Positions 59,337 through 64,000 of a DNA stretch of 64,000 nucleotides are shown in pieces. This DNA is from Metarhizium brunneum. Lineage: Eukaryota > Ascomycota > Sordariomycetes > Hypocreales > Clavicipitaceae. The notes under the pieces were generated by a model. It made no database searches. It had not been told where the DNA came from and worked only from the letters and a program-made list of their open reading frames with translations. Positions within the stretch are counted from its first letter, which is position 1. Every line of letters starts with the position of its first letter. The stretch is from contig NC_089428.1 of the NCBI RefSeq assembly GCF_013426205.1, forward strand, positions 1,240,001 to 1,304,000, given 5' to 3'. Both the position numbers and the translations under genes were made by a program.

Positions 59337-62300
59337 TCATGGCCCGCCAGGTCGTGGTGTAGCCTCCGTGGAAGTGTCCACCGAGTCCGACTCAGTGGCA
59401 GGACGCGCACATGTCTGTGGTCGTGGCGTGACATCAGCACATTCTGGGACTGACATATCGGTCGTCTCCTTACTGCTTTGCTTGCCTGCTGGGGTAGTAT
59501 TGGCCTGATTATTTGGTGGAGTGACCGTCTCTGTCCCCTCGGTTGCAGCCAGGATAGGAGTGCCTATTTCCTGAGATGGTGTTGTTGCTACTTGCGTTAC
59601 CGCCTCAGGGGTGCTTTCAGACCCGACCGTGACGCTATCGTGACTGTCTGCACGCATCATCTCGATGGCCAATTTGGAACTGGGCAGCGTTGATTTGCCC
59701 TGTAGTGGTTTGCTGCTTCGCCGTCGGTGTTTTCCCTTGGAGATGCCGGTTTCTTCGTCCTCGTCGTCTGCCGAGTCGGTTGCCTCAACTCCTTTTCTGT
59801 CGCCGCTTTCCCTCCTCGGCCTGGTCCTATCTCCTCGGCGAAGATGTTCCATTTGTCCTGGCGCTGATTGCTGGGTCAAGAGGGTCGGCATCCCTTTGGG
59901 GGATCCCTCTGCAGCCGAAAGGAAGTCAGATTCCGTAATTCCAAGGCCTCCTTCCTCCCATTCACTTGTTGTTTTGCGGCTGATGACGACTGGGATATCG
60001 TCTGTCGTGACAGACTCTGAGTCCCCAAACGTGCTAGAGGTGATGGAGTCTTCTCGGCTGGATATCATTGCGGATGAATGCCTTCCTGGGAAAGCAGACA
60101 GGCTCGACGTTGGGCTGTCATCGGCTCTCGGTTTCGTCTTGGGACCGACGGGCATAGGGTTGGGCGGGGGCCCTGAGATAGCCCGGTTCGGTGACGCTGG
60201 ACGCCATTGGCACAGGCTTCGTAGAACCTCAATAAGTTTGGAAGAGCTGATAGGCTTCTCAATCAAGGAATCAAAATAGTGTGGCGCCTGTAGCTCCTTA
60301 AGATATGCAGTGATCGCCACAATAGGAGTATGAGAATTCGCATTTTTGGTCTCCCGAATCATTCGTGCCACGTCCGCTCCGCTGATCTGGGGCAACTTGT
60401 ACTCCAAGAAAATAACATCGAACTGGATTTCGCTCATGGAGTAACGGACGGCCTCGGAACCATTTGCCACTGAAATCGTTCGACAGCGGAGTTTCTCCAA
60501 TAGCTTTTCCATCACCATTCTTGATACAGGATGATCTTCACAGATTAAAACATCCAGCGGCCTGAAGTTAGGGCCGCTGTCAAATGCAATTTGCGAAAGC
60601 CGCCGTGAACTTTGCCTGCGCCGTTGTACTCGTAGCAAAGCGTTGTGCTTGTCGCCCTCGTTATCCGATGAAGAGGGAGACATGTCAAACACTTGGCTCC
60701 TCCGGTTGCGGTGATACTGAAGGGCATCGGATGAAATAGGACTAGCTTCTTGCGACCCTACAGTTAACGACCTAGATCGTGTCGTCGAGCCACTGTTTTG
60801 TCGCGGCGTGGACATGAGCTTCTGTGGGGATAAGGCTAATGGTGGCGGAGCCGATCCACGGCCCTTGATAGGGGATGCGGCGATTGTAGTTGCAGCCTTT
60901 TGCAAGCTTGGCGGCACCTTAGGCACATCAAGAGAAGAGTGAGGCTGCAGTGACGGTGGCCCTGACTGATGCGAGAGGCTTGAAGAGTTGCTGGATGCCT
61001 TTCGTCGACCCTCTGCTCCTTGGCCAGCCACAAATGAGACAAGCAGAGGTGATGATGGCTGAGAAACTCGACTGGGCGATGAATTGGAATGACTGTACCC
61101 CGACGGAGACTGTGGCCGATTCCCTGTCTTTGCATTCGAAATGGATCGGTGTAGATGTGTGGCCAAGACCGGGCTGCCATCTAGAGATGGGGCTGACGAG
61201 GCCATATTTGCAGCTCCTCCGGGGCTAATGGAAGATTGCTTGTTTTGTGAAGCCATTGCGTCAGCCCTCAGCTTTTGAATGACGTCCTTGTTCGCCTTTT
61301 CGAGGACGGGCAAATTCTTGAAAGTGAATGAGCCAAAGTCGTCAGCCGCTACGGGTTCGCTCAACCTCCTTGACTTTAGATCGCGAACGTGGGGTGGAAT
61401 ATGTAGCGGCATCAGCTTGCGATTGAGTGAATTGACTTGGGATCGAACTCGCGAAAGGGCGTCGTGCGGTCGATCAGGATACTCCTGTCCACCCGTGGAA
61501 GATTGCGGAGACATTTGGTCTTCAATCTCCTCTGCGAATGATTGCAAGACAGCGCCTCTGGTATCAAAGTATTCCGTGTCCTCAGGATTCTCGGGTTGAG
61601 GGACAAATTGTGCCTCGTCTTCTAGCAGGCTATCCCAGTTGATACCTTCAAACCAAGGATGGCTTCGGATTTCTTCTCCACCGGAGGAGAATTTTTCATC
61701 GCGGTTAGCTCCTAGTCGTTCCTTGGGATCCATACATAGTAACTTGTTGATAAGATCTTTAGCTTCCCCTGAGATAGGTTCACAATCAGCCTCGTCTGGC
61801 CATTGAACTTTTCGTGCTAGAATATTATCGAATACTTGCTCGGCTTCGCTAGCATGGAAGGGCGGTATGCCATATAAGAACTCGAACATGATACACCCGA
61901 CTGACCACCAATCACTAGTTTCGTCTTGCTTGTCTCCGTTGATAGTCTCTGGTGCTAAGTAGTCTGGAGTCCCAACGAAACGCCGATTCGTGTCCTCAGG
62001 ATCAAACAGTGCCATTGGTGGCGGCATCATGTTCGACGGTGGAAGGGAGTTACGGGAGTGGCCGTCCACGCTAGCTCTAATGTTTGGCTGGCTTGCAATC
62101 ATATCTGGCGACCCTTGAATGGCAACGTCGTCGTCCATGATGGGCGCCTTCGCACTGAGAGGTTGGGATCCCGGGTCGGAATCAGCCAGAGAAAATGACG
62201 TTAGCAGGTGAGCCAGAGACTCACTGCCACCGCTGTCGCTTCTGAGGCTGCTGGATACCCTACGATTCTCTGGTGGCATAGATGATGCGAGACTGAAATA

Positions 62301-64000
62301 TGATGGCTGTCCAATACTGCCCACGTCTGGGGTCATCATAGGTGTTCCAGTGGGAGAATGGGGGTGTCCATGCAAGTCAAGGGAGGTTGATCGAGAAGAA
62401 GCCATGGATGTAGATCTAGCAAAAGGTCCCTGCTTAAGCAAATCTGGCGTTGTATCCATCGTCTCGCTATTCAAAGCGCGCTTTTGTCTGCCAACCAATC
62501 CCATTCGTGACAAGCCAAAATCCGTCAGCTTCAAATGGCCTTTTGGATCAATGAGCAAGTTGTCCGGCTTCAGATCACGATGAATGATGTCTCTCTCATG
62601 AAGGTGCTCAACACCCAGAATAACTTCACCAAGATACTTCTTGACCCATTCCTCCGGTAGGCCACCGAGTACTTTGATCAGAGATGCGCAATCGCCCCCA
62701 TTGAGGTATTCCATGACCAGGTAGAGATAATCCTTGCTTGAGAAGGTCCAGTAGAGCTTGGCAACAAAGTCACTTTGTCCCTGCCACATCATAATTGCCC
62801 GCTCTGCCTTGACATTGCCCACTTGATTTTTCGCCACCATGTCCGCCTTTTTCAGAACTTTAATGGCGAAATATTCGCCGGTTGATTTCTTTTTCGAGAG
62901 ATATACGCTACCGAACGCACCTTTGCTGATCGGCTTAATGATCTCAAAGTCTTTAATAGACGGCTGTGCGGCGCGAGCTTGTGGTGGTGCTTGCGTTGCA
63001 CCTAGGCGAGGCGATGGTGGTGCTCGCATGACGAAATCTGATATAGCTGCTGATGACTGTCGTCGGTGATGGCGCGCTGGATGGGAAACCGGCGAGCTAA
63101 ATTCACTCGTAGGGAACATAGGCGACGCTTCAGGTGATGCTAGCCCTTCTTGGTAGGGTATGACACGCGGCTTGATACGCAGCGGCGAGGACGGTTGAGT
63201 AGAACGAGATGGCGATTCCTGCCGTCGAGGTGACGATGTCCCGGGTATGACAAGGCTTCTTCGGTGATGTTGACGGGTGCTTGCAGCACGCCTGAGATCG
63301 CCGAACTCGGATATCGGGGACTCTGTTCGGGTGGCATTGCGGGAGGCCACAGATGACGACCGGAGGCTTCCGTCTCCTTCAGCAAGCTCGGCTTCATATA
63401 ATAGAGACGAGCCTCTTCTGGTATGGCGGGCATGCCCCGCCGGAATTGAGCCACTATCAACGGTAGACCGTGGCGTGGGACATTCCTTGGGACTGCTAGA
63501 CCTTGTCGATGCAATGAAGGAGGCGGGACGAGAGCGATTCGGACGTCCGGAGGAGAGGTCCATTTGACGCAAGGCTGCTGCCAAGGCAGAAGGGCTGGAT
63601 ATAGACTGCTTCGGTACCTCATCGGCTGATCGTCCTCGGGGTTCTTCATTAACCTCAACTTGGCCTTCGCCTTCCGCAAGAATGTCCTCCTCGGTCTCGT
63701 CTTCGGTCGAGTCGCTCAAACGACCAGCCGCAATCCGTGCGGCCTTTCTCATGGCTTCGTCGATACAGTCTTGCACAAGGACTGCCATCTCGATACGTAT
63801 GCGCTCAGCATATTCGATAATTCTACAATGACGAAAGACGGCATCAACCTTCAACTTCGCCACCTTCTCTGTGTCTGAGCATAATAGCGCCAAGCCTTGT
63901 TCCTGCTCGAGTGTATTCGTGCTCGGCGACTGCCAGTGCGAGACTTGCGATATTCTGGACTCTGACTGCGGAGATTGAGTGCGCAAGTCTCCATTGCCCT
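59337..64000 (-). CDS. RIM15: Rim15-type Ser/Thr protein kinase, C-terminal part (5' end outside window)
   Basis: The frame is open to the window edge, giving about 1554 residues without an intron; the start and the N-terminal PAS region lie beyond 64000. Rim15 is a Greatwall/MAST-related AGC kinase. It acts downstream of TORC1 and PKA, enters the nucleus on starvation and phosphorylates endosulfines to drive quiescence. The kinase domain begins at ISKGAFGSVYLS (about 62930), with the lysine in FAIKVLKK, the catalytic HRDLKPDN and the metal motif TDFGLSR. An insert of about 180 residues then separates DFG from the activation segment VGTPDYLAPE, as in Rim15 and Cek1. A receiver-like domain follows (about 60200-60560) with DVLICEDHP and EKPISS. 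The usual phospho-accepting Asp is Glu (codon 60402-60404). Both sides of the domains are serine-rich disordered sequence. Confidence 0.93.
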   Translation of the reverse strand, partial: GNGDLRTQSPQSESRISQVSHWQSPSTNTLEQEQGLALLCSDTEKVAKLKVDAVFRHCRIIEYAERIRIEMAVLVQDCIDEAMRKAARIAAGRLSDSTEDETEEDILAEGEGQVEVNEEPRGRSADEVPKQSISSPSALAAALRQMDLSSGRPNRSRPASFIASTRSSSPKECPTPRSTVDSGSIPAGHARHTRRGSSLLYEAELAEGDGSLRSSSVASRNATRTESPISEFGDLRRAASTRQHHRRSLVIPGTSSPRRQESPSRSTQPSSPLRIKPRVIPYQEGLASPEASPMFPTSEFSSPVSHPARHHRRQSSAAISDFVMRAPPSPRLGATQAPPQARAAQPSIKDFEIIKPISKGAFGSVYLSKKKSTGEYFAIKVLKKADMVAKNQVGNVKAERAIMMWQGQSDFVAKLYWTFSSKDYLYLVMEYLNGGDCASLIKVLGGLPEEWVKKYLGEVILGVEHLHERDIIHRDLKPDNLLIDPKGHLKLTDFGLSRMGLVGRQKRALNSETMDTTPDLLKQGPFARSTSMASSRSTSLDLHGHPHSPTGTPMMTPDVGSIGQPSYFSLASSMPPENRRVSSSLRSDSGGSESLAHLLTSFSLADSDPGSQPLSAKAPIMDDDVAIQGSPDMIASQPNIRASVDGHSRNSLPPSNMMPPPMALFDPEDTNRRFVGTPDYLAPETINGDKQDETSDWWSVGCIMFEFLYGIPPFHASEAEQVFDNILARKVQWPDEADCEPISGEAKDLINKLLCMDPKERLGANRDEKFSSGGEEIRSHPWFEGINWDSLLEDEAQFVPQPENPEDTEYFDTRGAVLQSFAEEIEDQMSPQSSTGGQEYPDRPHDALSRVRSQVNSLNRKLMPLHIPPHVRDLKSRRLSEPVAADDFGSFTFKNLPVLEKANKDVIQKLRADAMASQNKQSSISPGGAANMASSAPSLDGSPVLATHLHRSISNAKTGNRPQSPSGYSHSNSSPSRVSQPSSPLLVSFVAGQGAEGRRKASSNSSSLSHQSGPPSLQPHSSLDVPKVPPSLQKAATTIAASPIKGRGSAPPPLALSPQKLMSTPRQNSGSTTRSRSLTVGSQEASPISSDALQYHRNRRSQVFDMSPSSSDNEGDKHNALLRVQRRRQSSRRLSQIAFDSGPNFRPLDVLICEDHPVSRMVMEKLLEKLRCRTISVANGSEAVRYSMSEIQFDVIFLEYKLPQISGADVARMIRETKNANSHTPIVAITAYLKELQAPHYFDSLIEKPISSSKLIEVLRSLCQWRPASPNRAISGPPPNPMPVGPKTKPRADDSPTSSLSAFPGRHSSAMISSREDSITSSTFGDSESVTTDDIPVVISRKTTSEWEEGGLGITESDFLSAAEGSPKGMPTLLTQQSAPGQMEHLRRGDRTRPRRESGDRKGVEATDSADDEDEETGISKGKHRRRSSKPLQGKSTLPSSKLAIEMMRADSHDSVTVGSESTPEAVTQVATTPSQEIGTPILAATEGTETVTPPNNQANTTPAGKQSSKETTDMSVPECADVTPRPQTCARPATESDSVDTSTEATPRPGGP

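Overview
The window looks like a chromosomal segment of a filamentous ascomycete (Pezizomycotina, probably a Hypocreales-type Sordariomycete). Genes are single or split by short introns with GTAAGT/GTATGT-type donors, CTAAC or CTGAC branch sites and CAG/TAG acceptors. The protein set (Prp31, Clf1, a La-motif protein, Sft2, Npr3, Rim15, a DUF3824 protein) is typical of such fungi. Placement below class is inference from protein flavour, not a measured phylogeny. I recognised no transposon, rRNA or CRISPR array.

Layout. 1-5107 holds no gene I can support. 5108-9379 carries two spliceosome genes transcribed divergently from a 350-bp gap: PRP31 (minus, two exons) and CLF1 (plus, one exon). An intron-containing tRNA-Arg(ACG) lies at 9713-9807. 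11507-13648 is a DUF3824 low-complexity protein (minus). 15362-16107 is a three-exon Ser/Gly-rich, probably GPI-anchored surface protein with a GSSAP repeat. 17803-20200 is a La-motif (LARP/Sro9-like) RNA-binding protein (minus). A gene-poor block follows to about 26.7 kb. 26729-27930 is the four-exon Golgi membrane protein gene SFT2 (minus), which no single long reading frame reveals.

33253-34857 is a bHLH transcription factor (plus) with a long leader that contains at least one good 5'-UTR intron. It is tail-to-tail with NPR3 (35746-38063, minus, three exons), a subunit of the TORC1-inhibiting SEA/GATOR1 complex. 38647-39696 (minus; proline racemase superfamily with a Ser/Cys catalytic pair) and 40895-41959 (plus; fatty-acid-hydroxylase superfamily) form a divergent pair of accessory metabolic enzymes. 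44744-46067 is ethanolamine kinase (two exons). 49291-53115 is a five-exon protein that combines a Zn2Cys6-like cysteine cluster with C-terminal C2H2 fingers. 54094-56187 is an MFS phosphate-type transporter (minus, two exons). 59337-64000 is the C-terminal part of a Rim15-type kinase (minus), cut by the window end.

Several genes sit on nutrient-response pathways (Npr3, Rim15, phosphate transporter, ethanolamine kinase), but nothing shows that they act as one unit. The strongest unexplained signal is a dispersed decamer, TACGGAGTAC. Twelve perfect copies were found by eye, all outside coding exons and mostly in gene-poor blocks, against about 0.12 expected by chance. The best candidates for uncommon biochemistry are the racemase/hydroxylase pair, the hybrid zinc protein, and a Rim15 receiver domain whose phospho-accepting Asp is Glu. 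No multi-gene system that is clearly new could be demonstrated.
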